A stretch of 64,000 bases of DNA from Bog-473 sp963730785 (GCA_963730785.1 CAVSTF010000006.1:124001-188000); one strand, 5' to 3'; shown: positions 23,639 to 32,793, numbered from the stretch's first letter. Notes: generated by a model not told the origin, from the letters alone. Program-made: numbers and translations.

Positions 23639-24878
23639 GTCATCCGTGACGACCTCCCCGGCTACGGCCAGCGCGCTTCGCCGCGTATCGAGGCGGGCAG
23701 CCGCGGTTGCGCCCTCGGCCACCCTGGCGGTCGATGCCACCTACAAGGCCCTGCAGGCGGCCGGAGAACACGTCATCGGATTCGGGGCCGGCGAACCCGA
23801 TTTCCCGACCCCGGTCCACATTGTCGAAGCGGCCGTGGTGGCCTGCAAGGACCCGGCCAACCACCGCTATTCGCCCACGGGCGGGCTGCCGGCGCTGCGC
23901 GAAGCCATCGCGGCCAAGACGTTGCGGGACTCCGGACTCTCGGTGGGCGCGTCGCAGGTGCTGGTGACCAACGGAGGCAAGCAGGCCATCGCCAATGCGT
24001 TCGCCGTGCTGTGCGATCCCGGCGACGAGGTGCTGGTCCTGGCCCCGTTCTGGACCACCTACCCCGAAGCCATCGCCCTGGCTGGCGGCGTGCCGGTCAT
24101 TGTTGCGTCCGACGAGCGGTCCGGCTTCCGCTCGACCGTTGAGGAGCTGGAGGCGGCGTGTTCGCCACGGACCAAGGTGCTGCTGTTCGTCTCGCCCTCC
24201 AACCCGACCGGTGCCGTGTATGCCCGGGCGGAGATTGAGGCAATCGGGCGCTGGGCCGTGGCGCGCGGTCTGTGGGTATTGACCGACGAGATCTACGAGC
24301 ACCTGGTCTATGGCGATGTGGAGCAACACTCGATGCCGGTAGTGGTGCCCGAGTTGGCCGATCGCTGCATTGTGGTCAACGGCGTGGCCAAGACGTACGC
24401 CATGACCGGTTGGCGGGTCGGGTGGCTCATCGGGCCGGCGGATGTCGTGACGGCGGCGACCAATATCCAGAGTCACGAGACGTCCAATGTGTCGAATGTG
24501 GCCCAGCGGGCTGCCCTGGCGGCGGTGTCGGGTGGTTTGGCCGACGTGGCCATGATGCGGGCGGCGTTCGACCGGCGTCGGCTGACCATCTTTCGCATGC
24601 TGAACGAGATTCCCGGGGTCGAGTGCCTGGAGCCTGAAGGCGCCTTCTATGCCTTTCCTTCGGTCAAGGGTCTGCTGGGCAAGCAGATCCGCGGCGTGCG
24701 GGTGACCACCAGCGCCGAGCTGGCCGAGCTGGCCATTCATGAAGCCAAGGTGGCGGTGGTGCAGGGAGAGGCGTTCGGGGCGCCTGGGTTCTTCCGCATG
24801 TCCTACGCCCTGGGCGACGACGATCTGGTCGAAGGGGTGACCCGTTTGGCTTCGCTGTTCGCCGAAGCACAAGACTGA
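23637..24878 (+). CDS. Class I aminotransferase (aspartate/prephenate type)
   Basis: 413-residue fold-type I aminotransferase. 'GFGAGEPDFPTPVHIVEAA' and 'YSPTGGLPALREAIA' are subgroup 1-beta motifs; the PLP lysine is in 'VAKTYAMTGWRVGW', the Arg for the substrate carboxylate near 'APGFFRMSYAL'. The likely reaction is aspartate plus 2-oxoglutarate to oxaloacetate and glutamate, possibly also prephenate. ATG at 23637 is chosen; a GTG at 23646 is close. It shares CATG with serC on the other strand and is followed by serA after 70 bases. Confidence 0.88.
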   Translation: MSSVTTSPATASALRRVSRRAAAVAPSATLAVDATYKALQAAGEHVIGFGAGEPDFPTPVHIVEAAVVACKDPANHRYSPTGGLPALREAIAAKTLRDSGLSVGASQVLVTNGGKQAIANAFAVLCDPGDEVLVLAPFWTTYPEAIALAGGVPVIVASDERSGFRSTVEELEAACSPRTKVLLFVSPSNPTGAVYARAEIEAIGRWAVARGLWVLTDEIYEHLVYGDVEQHSMPVVVPELADRCIVVNGVAKTYAMTGWRVGWLIGPADVVTAATNIQSHETSNVSNVAQRAALAAVSGGLADVAMMRAAFDRRRLTIFRMLNEIPGVECLEPEGAFYAFPSVKGLLGKQIRGVRVTTSAELAELAIHEAKVAVVQGEAFGAPGFFRMSYALGDDDLVEGVTRLASLFAEAQD

Positions 24879-24948
24879 ATCCGAATCTGAATCTGTATCT
24901 GATTTCCGCAGTTCCACAAACAGCGGGGGAGTGAAGGAGACCACTGAG

Positions 24949-26520
24949 GTGGCACGAGTACTGGTAACCGAGAAAATTGCACAGAGCGGCCTGGACCTGC
25001 TGACGGCAGCCGGCCACGAGGTCGACGTCCAGGAGGGACTGAGCCCCGAGGAGCTGCTGGGCGCCATTGTGGGCGCCCACGCACTGATCATCCGCTCGTC
25101 CACCCAGGTGGTGGCCGAAGTACTGGAGGCCGGCACCTCACTGCAGGTGGTGGGACGGGCCGGCGTGGGCCTGGACAACGTGGACGTGAAGGCCGCCACC
25201 GAGCGGGGCGTCATGGTCGTCAATGCCCCGACCTCGAACATCTTGTCGGTGGCCGAGCAGGCCATGGCCCTGTTGCTGGCCCAGGCTCGGAACATCCCCC
25301 AAGCGCACTCGGCGTTGGTGGCCGGACGCTGGGAGCGTTCCAAGTGGGAAGGCGTTGAACTGCACGGCAAGGTGCTGGGTGTGGTCGGGCTGGGCCGGGC
25401 TGGTTCGCTGGTGGCCCAACGGGCGCACGCCTTCGGCATGGAACTGATCGGGTACGACCCCTTCGTGTCCCCCGAGCGGGCCAAGGCCATGGGTATCCGC
25501 ATGGTGACCATTGACGAGCTGGTGGGCGAGGCCGACTTCGTCACCATCCACACGCCGAAGACCCCAGAGACCTTGGGGTTGTTCGGTCGTGAGCTGCTGG
25601 CCAAGGCCAAGCCGGGCATCCGGATCATCAACACCGCCCGGGGCGGGATTGTCGATGAGGAGGCACTGGCCGAAGCCATCCAGAGCGGGATTGTGGCCGG
25701 CGCTGGGCTCGATGTGTTCGCCAAGGAGCCCTGCACGGACTCGCCCCTGTTCGCCCTGCCCCAGGTTGTGGTGTCGCCGCACCTGGGTGCGTCGACCGAA
25801 GAAGCCCAGGACAAGGCCGGTGTCACTATTGCCGAGCAGGTGCTGCTGTCCTTGGCCGGCGACTTTGTGCCCTATGCGGTCAACGTGGCCGCCACCGACG
25901 TCTCCGACGTGGTTCGACCCTTTATGCCGCTGGCCGAGCAGCTGGGTCGCTTCTTTTCCTGCCTGCACGATGGCCTGCCCGACGGGTTGGAGATCGAGTG
26001 CCAGGGCGAGCTGGCCGGAGTCAGCACGGGCATCTTGACCCTGTCCGCCTTGAAAGGCATCTTCGGTGGTTCGTCCGAGGAGCCCGTCTCCTACGTCAAC
26101 GCACCGCAGATGGCCGAAGAACGGGGCCTGGAAGTACGCGAGGTCTCGACGGCCACCTCCCGGGACTACAAGTCACTGATCACTCTGCGCTCCAAGTCGC
26201 ACTCAGTGGCCGGGACCCTCAGCACGGCTGGGCTGCACACCGAGCCCCGGGTCGTCATGGTGGACGATCACGTGGTTGAGGTCTCGCCGTCGGCGCACAT
26301 GCTGGTGGTGCGCAACGACGACCGTCCCGGCATGATCGGCATGGTGGGCACAGCGTTGGGCGCGGCCGGGGTCTCAATCTCGTCCATGGCCGTGGGCCCG
26401 AGCCCCGAAGCGGCGACCGCCATGATGGTCATTTCGACCACGGTGTCCACGCCCGACGAAGTGATCGCTCAGCTGCGAGGGGATCAGGGGATCTTCGACC
26501 TACACCGGGTCAGCCTCTAA
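24949..26520 (+). CDS. serA: D-3-phosphoglycerate dehydrogenase
   Basis: About 523 residues, first enzyme of serine synthesis. It has the N-terminal substrate and NAD domains ('GRAGVGLDNVDVKAATERG', 'GVVGLGRAGSLVAQRA', catalytic Arg in 'NTARGGIVDEEAL', His in 'PHLGASTEEA'), an intervening allosteric ASB domain (about 320-440) and a C-terminal ACT domain ('RNDDRPGMIGMVGTALGAAG') for serine feedback. The GTG at 24949 is preferred because AAGGAG ends 9 bases upstream; the GTG at 24931 lacks a spaced site. The preceding gap carries a short AATCTG hexamer repeat. Confidence 0.96.
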   Translation: MARVLVTEKIAQSGLDLLTAAGHEVDVQEGLSPEELLGAIVGAHALIIRSSTQVVAEVLEAGTSLQVVGRAGVGLDNVDVKAATERGVMVVNAPTSNILSVAEQAMALLLAQARNIPQAHSALVAGRWERSKWEGVELHGKVLGVVGLGRAGSLVAQRAHAFGMELIGYDPFVSPERAKAMGIRMVTIDELVGEADFVTIHTPKTPETLGLFGRELLAKAKPGIRIINTARGGIVDEEALAEAIQSGIVAGAGLDVFAKEPCTDSPLFALPQVVVSPHLGASTEEAQDKAGVTIAEQVLLSLAGDFVPYAVNVAATDVSDVVRPFMPLAEQLGRFFSCLHDGLPDGLEIECQGELAGVSTGILTLSALKGIFGGSSEEPVSYVNAPQMAEERGLEVREVSTATSRDYKSLITLRSKSHSVAGTLSTAGLHTEPRVVMVDDHVVEVSPSAHMLVVRNDDRPGMIGMVGTALGAAGVSISSMAVGPSPEAATAMMVISTTVSTPDEVIAQLRGDQGIFDLHRVSL

Positions 26521-26538
26521 GGGCTCTGTTCGGCTGGG

Positions 26539-26697
26539 TTAGGCGGCTGGGCGGCGCGGGACGGTGGGCCACGTGTCGAGGCTGCCGATAACTGGCATCC
26601 CGTCGCCCACCTCCTGGTTCGACGAGCGGTCCAAGAGCAGCTCTCGCACAATGACGGCGATGGCTGCCAACAAGATGAGAGTCAGCACTCGGCGCAT
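26539..26697 (-). CDS. Small membrane-anchored protein (52 aa)
   Basis: ATG at 26697 opens 52 codons ending TAA at 26539-26541. The N-terminus 'RRVLTLILLAAIAVIV' is one hydrophobic helix after two Arg, giving a single-pass anchor. The tail, with 'GDGMPVIGSLDTWPTVPRRPAA', has a hydrophilic Trp-Pro motif. I do not recognise the family by name. It is convergent with serA and lies upstream of the VOC gene on the other strand. Coding is inferred from composition and the clean membrane-anchor layout. Confidence 0.5.
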   Translation of the reverse strand: MRRVLTLILLAAIAVIVRELLLDRSSNQEVGDGMPVIGSLDTWPTVPRRPAA

Positions 26698-26760
26698 GAG
26701 GAAAAGTTAGCCTGCTCCTGGTGTGAAACTCGGGCGCCATGACCAGAATTGTGAAGCCCC

Positions 26761-26787
26761 GCTCAAAATGTGATGTGCGTTTTGAGC
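26761..26787. promoter_or_regulatory. Inverted repeat upstream of VOC gene
   Basis: GCTCAAAA (26761-26768) and TTTTGAGC (26780-26787) form a perfect 8-bp inverted repeat with 11 bases between, a centre-to-centre spacing suited to a dimeric regulator. It ends 18 bases before the VOC start, so it could be an operator or a hairpin masking the ribosome site. Confidence 0.45.
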
Positions 26788-26805
26788 CTGTATCGGGAGG
26801 TTGCT

Positions 26806-27150
26806 GTGCCTTTTTTGAGCGTCGCCCCCATCCTGCCCACGGCTGACATGGAGCGGATGCAGGCCCACTATGAGGCCCTGGGGTTCACGGTCAAGGTCCA
26901 CCACGGTGGGTACGGCACGGCGGCTCGAGACGGCTTCAATGTCCATTTCGGGCTCCGAGAGCAGGTGACCGAGCCCGGGGCCCTCTACTTCTCGGTCAGC
27001 GACGTCGATGCCCTCCAGGCCGAATGGGTGGCGGCCGGCGTGGGAGAAACCGGGGAGGTCTTCGACCCCGGATTTGGCGTGCGGGAAGCGGCCCACACCG
27101 ATCCCGACGGCAACATCATCCGCTTCGGGTCCAAGCCGGGCCAGGGCTAA
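26806..27150 (+). CDS. VOC (glyoxalase/bleomycin-resistance-like) protein
   Basis: 114 residues in one VOC module: 'VAPILPTADMERMQAHYEALGF', 'VHFGLREQVTEPGALYFSVSDVDALQAEW' and 'HTDPDGNIIRFGSK'. These are the beta-alpha-beta-beta-beta units with His/Glu positions used for metal or drug binding. GTG at 26806 follows GGGAGG by 5 bases. The short length resembles bleomycin-binding proteins, but function cannot be fixed. Confidence 0.82.
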   Translation: MPFLSVAPILPTADMERMQAHYEALGFTVKVHHGGYGTAARDGFNVHFGLREQVTEPGALYFSVSDVDALQAEWVAAGVGETGEVFDPGFGVREAAHTDPDGNIIRFGSKPGQG

Positions 27151-27214
27151 CACAGCGGCCAGGCTCGGCCATGCCCTTGACGCTGACCCGGGCTGCTGCG
27201 AAACTCTTTGCACA

Positions 27215-27253
27215 ATGTTGAACGGCACCTTGATCAACCTGCTGCTTACCTGA
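27215..27253 (+). CDS. leuL: leuA leader peptide (attenuator)
   Basis: MLNGTLINLLLT: 12 residues with five leucines (TTG, TTG, CTG, CTG, CTT), three of them consecutive near the end, then TGA. It sits just upstream of two hairpins and leuA, the arrangement of classic leucine attenuators. Coding is judged from leucine content and geometry. Confidence 0.88.
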   Translation: MLNGTLINLLLT

Positions 27254-27255
27254 CG

Positions 27256-27277
27256 GCGAACGCCACATAGCGTTCGC
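27256..27277 (+). promoter_or_regulatory. Pause/anti-terminator hairpin of leuA leader
   Basis: GCGAACGC (27256-27263) and GCGTTCGC (27270-27277) form a perfect 8-bp stem with loop CACATA, beginning two bases after the leader stop codon. It matches in position the equivalent hairpins of the ilvB and leuB leaders. Confidence 0.8.
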
Positions 27278-27281
27278 TCGC

Positions 27282-27315
27282 AACCTCCTGCGCCACTTTG
27301 GCCAGGAGGTTTTTT
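27282..27315 (+). terminator. Intrinsic terminator (attenuator) before leuA
   Basis: AACCTCCTG (27282-27290) and CAGGAGGTT (27303-27311) pair over 9 bp, extendable by an inner GCC/GGC, followed by a T-run to 27315. It is a textbook intrinsic terminator placed between the leucine-rich leader and leuA. Confidence 0.92.
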
Positions 27316-27371
27316 GTTGGGCCGGTACAGGTCGATCAGTCGCCCTCATCCAGACGAAAGGAACACAGACA

Positions 27372-29099
27372 ATGACAACGACACAGGGAGGAAGTGGTCA
27401 CGACATGGAGCGGGGTCGACTGTCCCTGCCCTGTGACGTGTCGCCGATGCCGTTCGACAAGTACCGGTCCCACGTGCCGCTGGTGCTGGGCGACCGCACC
27501 TGGCCCGACCACCAGTTCACCAAGGCCCCCCGTTGGGCCAGCGTCGACCTGCGGGACGGCAACCAAGCCCTCATCGATCCCATGGACTCGGAGCGCAAGC
27601 TGGCCTTATTCCAGACCCTGGTCAACGTGGGCTTCAAGGAGATTGAGGTCGGCTTCCCGTCGGCCTCGCAGACGGACTACGACTTCCAGCGCCTCATTAT
27701 TGATGAGGGTCTGGTGCCCGACGACGTCGAAATCCAGGTGCTGGTCCAGTGCCGGGAAGAGCTCATTGAGCGGACCTTCGAGTCGTTGGTCGGCGCCAAG
27801 AGCGCGGTGGTCCACTTCTACAACTCGGTGTCCGAGTTGCAGCGGCGGGTGGTGTTCGGTCTGGACAAGGCGGGCATCATCGACATCGCCGTCAATGCCG
27901 CCATCCTGTGCAAGAAGTTCGAGCAGACCGTGCCCGATACTCGGATTCGTTACGAGTACTCACCGGAAAGCTTTACCGGCACCGAGCCCGAGTTCGCGGT
28001 CGAGATCTGCGAAGCCGTGATGGATGTCATTGAACCCACGCCCGACCGTCCCATCATTTTGAACCTGCCGGCCACGGTGGAGATGTACAGCCCCAACGTC
28101 TACGCCGACGTCATTGAGTGGTTCGGCCGCACCATCAAGAATCGGGACTCCGTCATCCTCAGCCTGCACCCGCATAATGACCGGGGCACCGCGGTGGCGG
28201 CCGCCGAGTTGGCCGTGTTGGCCGGCGCCGACCGGGTGGAAGGCACCCTGTTTGGCAACGGCGAGCGCACCGGCAACGTGGACGTGGTGACGCTGGCCAT
28301 GAACCTGTTTTCACAGGGAATTGACCCGGCGCTCGACTTCGGCGACATTGAGAAGGTGAGACGAGTGGCCGAATACGCCACCCGCATGCCGGTGCATCCT
28401 CGCCACCCTTACGCCGGCGACCTGGTGTACACCGCCTTTTCGGGCTCGCACCAGGACGCCATCAAGAAGGGCATGGCCGCCATCGGGAGCGACTACCCCG
28501 AGTGGGAAGTGCCGTATCTGCCCATCGACCCCAAGCACACGGGGCGAACGTATGAGGCCATCATTCAGGTCAACAGCCAGTCCGGTAAGGGCGGGGTGGC
28601 CTATCTGATGGATACGGAGTTCGGTCTGGATCTGCCCCGCCGACTGCAGATGGAGTTCTCCAAGACCGTCCAGGCCATCACGGAGAAGAGCGGCACCGTG
28701 ATCGGGACCGGTCAGATGTGGGAGGCCTTCTCCGAGACGTACCTGGCCGATGACGCCGGCCTCCGGCTGGTCGGAAGTGAAGTAGCAACCGGAGGAGGTC
28801 GCACATCAGTGACGGCGCAACTGCTGGTCGATGGTCAGCACCGCACCATCTCGGGCCAAGGCAACGGACCCATTGACGCCCTGGTCGCCGGGCTCAAGGC
28901 CGAACTGGGCATTGAGCTGGAGGTCAAGGATTACTCGGAGCATGCCCTGACCGAGGGCGCCGGCGCCTCGGCCGTGGCCTACGTCGAATGTGCCGGACCC
29001 AACGGGGATACCTGGTGGGGCGTCGGTCGTGACTCGTCCATTCTCGATGCGTCGCTGGGCGCCGTCGTTTCCGCCGCCAACCGGGCTCGCGGCCGATGA
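27372..29099 (+). CDS. leuA: 2-isopropylmalate synthase, LeuA type 2
   Basis: 575 residues. It condenses acetyl-CoA with 2-ketoisovalerate, committing to leucine. The actinobacterial long form is indicated by 'MPFDKYRSHVPLVLGDRTWPDHQ', then the metal site 'VDLRDGNQALIDPMD' and 'LHPHNDRGTAVAAAELA', and a C-terminal allosteric leucine-binding domain (about 440-575). ATG at 27372 follows GAAAGGA. Expression is probably set by the leucine leader upstream and activity by leucine feedback. The stop overlaps the next gene's ATG. Confidence 0.97.
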   Translation: MTTTQGGSGHDMERGRLSLPCDVSPMPFDKYRSHVPLVLGDRTWPDHQFTKAPRWASVDLRDGNQALIDPMDSERKLALFQTLVNVGFKEIEVGFPSASQTDYDFQRLIIDEGLVPDDVEIQVLVQCREELIERTFESLVGAKSAVVHFYNSVSELQRRVVFGLDKAGIIDIAVNAAILCKKFEQTVPDTRIRYEYSPESFTGTEPEFAVEICEAVMDVIEPTPDRPIILNLPATVEMYSPNVYADVIEWFGRTIKNRDSVILSLHPHNDRGTAVAAAELAVLAGADRVEGTLFGNGERTGNVDVVTLAMNLFSQGIDPALDFGDIEKVRRVAEYATRMPVHPRHPYAGDLVYTAFSGSHQDAIKKGMAAIGSDYPEWEVPYLPIDPKHTGRTYEAIIQVNSQSGKGGVAYLMDTEFGLDLPRRLQMEFSKTVQAITEKSGTVIGTGQMWEAFSETYLADDAGLRLVGSEVATGGGRTSVTAQLLVDGQHRTISGQGNGPIDALVAGLKAELGIELEVKDYSEHALTEGAGASAVAYVECAGPNGDTWWGVGRDSSILDASLGAVVSAANRARGR

Positions 29100-29536
29100 T
29101 TCGACCGGCGGTCGAGGGCGACCTCAGCGAACTGATGGCCATGATTCTGGAATTGGCCGAGTTCGAAAACCTGAGCGATCAGGTGGAGTGCACCGAGGAA
29201 GATCTACAGCGTGTGCTGTTCGGTCCCGATGCCTTCGTCAAGGACGTCGTGGTGGAGGCCGACGATGGGTCGATTGCCGGTCATGCCCTCTACTACCGGT
29301 CCTTCTCCACCTTCCTCGGCCAGCCGGGCATTTGGCTGGAGGACATTTACGTGCGACCGGATCACCGGCGCCAAGGCCACGCCGGCGAACTCATGTCGTT
29401 CCTACGCGAGCAGTCGTCCGGTCGCCTGGAATGGGAAGTGCTGGACTGGAACCTCGGTGCCGTCAACTTCTACCAAGGGTTGGGTGCCCGCCCCATGGGC
29501 GGCTGGACCCGGTACCGCTGGTTACTTCAGCCGTAA
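29096..29536 (+). CDS. GNAT acetyltransferase, diamine-acetyltransferase-like
   Basis: 146 residues with the GNAT core: 'LEDIYVRPDHRRQGHAGELMSFL' holds the acetyl-CoA pyrophosphate loop and 'LDWNLGAVNFYQGLGARPM' the C-terminal motif. The N-terminus and 'SFSTFLGQPGIWLEDIYV' resemble spermidine/spermine N-acetyltransferases. Translationally coupled to leuA by ATGA, which does not by itself imply a role in leucine synthesis. Tail-to-tail overlap of 10 bases with the next gene. Substrate uncertain. Confidence 0.85.
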   Translation: MIRPAVEGDLSELMAMILELAEFENLSDQVECTEEDLQRVLFGPDAFVKDVVVEADDGSIAGHALYYRSFSTFLGQPGIWLEDIYVRPDHRRQGHAGELMSFLREQSSGRLEWEVLDWNLGAVNFYQGLGARPMGGWTRYRWLLQP

Positions 29537-30409
29537 CCACCTGACGGGATGTACGGGCACGGTGGGCTCGCCATGCCGCGGACCATCACCGGCCCGTAGG
29601 GCAGGAGTTCCACGCCGGATTGGATGATCTCGCGGATGGCCCACTGCTGGGACGAGGTCATCCAGTTGACTTCAACGGTTTCGCCGGGCGGGGCCTCGGC
29701 CAGCATGGTGCGCAAGACCAGCGATGCCGATTCGTCGTTGGTGGCCCCGAGCGTGACCAACCGCTCGTCCTTGGAGATGGCGTAGCCCTGGTCACCGTGG
29801 AGCAACAGTCGGTTGCCTACTTCGGAGAGCATGGCCCGGATGTCGGCCACCCGCGATGACCGGCGCACCTGGCGATCAATGGCGGCCACGATGTCGAGGT
29901 GGGCCTCGGTGACGTCGTCGGGCTCAATGCGAGTGACATCGCCGGGTCGGGACACCGCGCCGGGGCGGATCTGGCCCCAGCCGGCCACCACCGGATGTAA
30001 CTCGAATCCGAAGCTGGTGTACAACGCCATTGCCTTGGGGTCGCGCGAGCACTGGATGGTGCCGGGACTGTCGGGATCGCCATGTGACAGGGCGAGTCGG
30101 AGCAGTTCACGGCCCGAGGCCGCGACCCTGGCGGCCCGGCACGGTGCCCAGTTGTGACAGTCCCCAGTAGTCGTCGCGCACGAAGGACTGCGACATCCCG
30201 ATGATGACGCCGTCGTCCTCGGCCACCCACGATCCGCCGGGATCGGTGCGCAAGAAGTGCAGGGTTCGATTCTTCCGGCGCAGCTCGTTCTGTACCGAGC
30301 TCCCGGTGATGGGCAGGCCGTAGCGGGTCATCATGGCCAGCATGCCGCTGTCGAAGGCGGCGACCGCCCCCGGTGCGTCGGCCTCGGACATGGGACGCAG
30401 TGTCAGCAC
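29527..30409 (-). CDS. GNAT-family acetyltransferase (one frameshift)
   Basis: About 294 residues. N-terminal GNAT domain: 'GVIIGMSQSFVRDDYWGLSQLGTVPGRQGRGLG' then, after a frame change at about 30112, 'RELLRLALSHGDPDSPGTIQ' and 'KAMALYTSFGFELHPVV'. Removing one G from the GGGCC run restores the frame. The C-terminal half (about 150-294) looks like a second, degenerate GNAT-like domain. GTG at 30409 is the likely start. It is divergent from the adenine deaminase gene. Substrate unknown. Confidence 0.75.
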
Positions 30410-30488
30410 GGCTCGATGATCGCACGTCGCCGGGACGGGTCCAGTTCCCCGTGTTTGACGAGGGCGGCTGCTGCGGTCACCATGCGGC

Positions 30489-32219
30489 ATGGCCCGCCGA
30501 CCGTCCTCGCCCCGTGTCCTCGCCGTGGCCCGGGGTGACGAGCCAGCCGATCTGCTCCTGCGCGGGGGTCGGGTGCTGTCGCCGTCCACCCGCGAATGGG
30601 TGGCGACCGACCTGGCCATCGCCGACGGGGTGGTCGCCGGCTGGGGTCCCCGGGACGCGATCGAGGAGATCGATCTGGCCGGCGCGGCGGTGACGGCCGG
30701 GTTCGTCGACGCCCACATGCATCTCGAATCAACCAAGCTCTGGGTGGACGAGTTCGTGCGTACCGTGCTGCCGTTGGGCACGACCGCGGTGGCGGCCGAT
30801 CCACACGAGATCGCCAACGTCTTCGGCATTCCTGGCGTGGCCGCCCTCATCGCCGCCGCGGCCGGGCTGCCCTTCACCTTCGGGGTGTGTGCCAGTAGCT
30901 GCGTGCCCGCCTCTCCCTTCGAAAGCCCCGGGGCTGAGTTGTTCGCGGCCGACGTAGCCGCCCTGCTAGATGAGCATGCGGCTATCGGCGTGGCCGAGGT
31001 CATGAACTTCCCGGGCGTGATTGCGGGCGATCCCGAAATGTTGGCCCGTATCGCCACGGCGGGGAGTCGTCGGGTGGATGGTCACGCGCCCGGGGTGTCG
31101 GGCTTTCATCTCGATGCGTACTTGGCGGCCGGCGTGGAGTCCGACCACGAGTGCACCGAACTCGAGGAGGCCGAGGAGAAGCGGCGCAAGGGCATGTGGA
31201 TCTTCATTCGGGAGGGCTCGGCCAGCCAGAACCTGCGGGACCTCATCCCGACCGTGCTGGCCCATGGCACCGATCACGTGGCGCTGTGCAGCGATGATCG
31301 TGAGCCGACCACCTTGTTGGAACTTGGGTCACCTCAACCACTGCGTCCGCTTGGCCATCGAGTGCGGGGTCAGTGAGATTGATGCGCTGGTCATGGCCAC
31401 GTTGAACCCGGCGGAATATCACGGCTTCAATGAACTGGGCGCGCTTGGTCCGGGGTACTCGGCCGACATCTTGTGTTTTGACCACTTGAGTGGGATCCGG
31501 CCGAACCGGGTGTATCGACGGGGGCAGTTGGTTGCTGCGGATGGTCGTGTGGTGCCAGGTGCGATTCCCGACACGCCGGTGCCGGCGTTCATGCTGCAGT
31601 CGATCCACCTGCCGACACCACCGTCGGCCTCGGCCTTCGAGTTCCCGCTGGCGGCCGGGCGAGCAGGTGCGGACCATCGGCATTCACGAGGGGTCGTTGA
31701 CCACGACGTCACTGATCCTCGATCCGGTGGACGGCGGCCGAGTCGGTGGCTCGGCTGGCCGTGGTGGAACGGCACCGGGAGACCGGGCGCATCGGTTTGG
31801 GTTGGGTGCAGGGCTTCGGGTTGACCCGGGGGGCGCTGGCGTCGACGGTGGGCCACGATGCGCACAACTGCATGGCGGTCGGTGCCAGCGCGGCCCACGG
31901 TCCGGCGGCCATGGCCGCCGCGGTGGCCCGGTTGGCCGAGCTCGGCGGCGGTCAGGTCGTGGTCGACGAGACCGGCCGGGTGCTGGCTGAACTGGCGCTG
32001 CCCATCGGCGGGTTGATGAGCGACCTCCCGGCCCGGGAGGTCTCGGACGGGCTGGAGGAACTGGTCAGGGCGGCCAGCTCATTGGGCACCTCGATCGGGG
32101 CGCCGTTCATGCACATGAGTTTTCTGGGCCTGTCGGTGATTCCGGAGCTTCGGCTGACCGACCAGGGCCTGGTCGACGTCGGGAAGTTCGAGCTGGTGCC
32201 GGTTAGGCAGAAGGCATGA
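30489..32219 (+). CDS. ade: Adenine deaminase (frameshifted)
   Basis: About 576-residue metal-dependent amidohydrolase converting adenine to hypoxanthine and ammonia (purine salvage). Metal site 'VDAHMHLESTKLWVDEF', then 'TAVAADPHEIANVFG', 'VDGHAPGVSG' and 'VALCSDDREPTTLLE'; the C-terminal domain has 'GHDAHNCMAVG' and 'PFMHMSFLGLSVIPELRLTDQGLVD'. Frame changes near 31318, 31655 and 31740 leave homologous sequence continuous, so they are probably errors. The end overlaps the leuD end by 17 bases. Confidence 0.88.
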
Positions 32220-32793
32220 ACGCCGGTCGCCGACTCTCGTAGTCGGCAATGGCGTCAACGTGGCGCAGCGACAATCCGATGTCGTCCCACCCGTTGAGCA
32301 GACGCTCCCGGGTGAACTCGTCCATCGGGAACGTCTCGGCCAGTCCGACCGCTGGCGCCTCAATGGTGCCTGCGGCCACGTCGATGGTGATCTCGAGCGC
32401 GGGGTCGGCGGCAATGGCGGCCATGAGGGCGTGGTCGAACTCGGCGCTCACCTGCACCGGCAGCAGCCCTTGCTTGGTGCAGTTGTTGCGGAAGATGTCG
32501 GCGAAACGGGAGGACACCACGGCCTGGAAGCCGTAGTCCATCAGGGCCCACACGGCGTGCTCACGCGAAGACCCGGTACCGAAGTTGTGGCCCGCCACCA
32601 AAATGGTGGCGCCCACGTACTCGGGTTGGTTGAGCACGAAGTCGCGGTCGTCGCGCCATTCGGAGAACAGGCCGGCGCCGAAGCCGGTGCGTTCGACCCG
32701 CTTGAGCCAATCCGACGGGATGATCTGGTCGGTGTCGACGTCGGAGCGGTCCAGCGGCACGCCGCGTCCGGTCACAGTGATGACGGGTTCCAT
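32203..32793 (-). CDS. leuD: 3-isopropylmalate dehydratase small subunit
   Basis: 196 residues. With LeuC it isomerises 2- to 3-isopropylmalate, and probably also citramalate to methylmalate for isoleucine. 'DVDTDQIIPSDWLKR', 'VAGHNFGTGSSREHAVWAL' and 'FADIFRNNCTKQGLLPV' are family landmarks. ATG at 32793 overlaps the leuC TGA by one base (TGATG). Confidence 0.96.
   Translation of the reverse strand: MEPVITVTGRGVPLDRSDVDTDQIIPSDWLKRVERTGFGAGLFSEWRDDRDFVLNQPEYVGATILVAGHNFGTGSSREHAVWALMDYGFQAVVSSRFADIFRNNCTKQGLLPVQVSAEFDHALMAAIAADPALEITIDVAAGTIEAPAVGLAETFPMDEFTRERLLNGWDDIGLSLRHVDAIADYESRRPAFMPSA

Noticed and set aside
23640..25826. 728-codon open frame on the minus strand opposite the aminotransferase and serA genes
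   Set aside because: It is antisense to two well-recognised enzymes; its translation is Arg/Pro/Ser/His-rich without motifs, typical of high-GC shadow frames.
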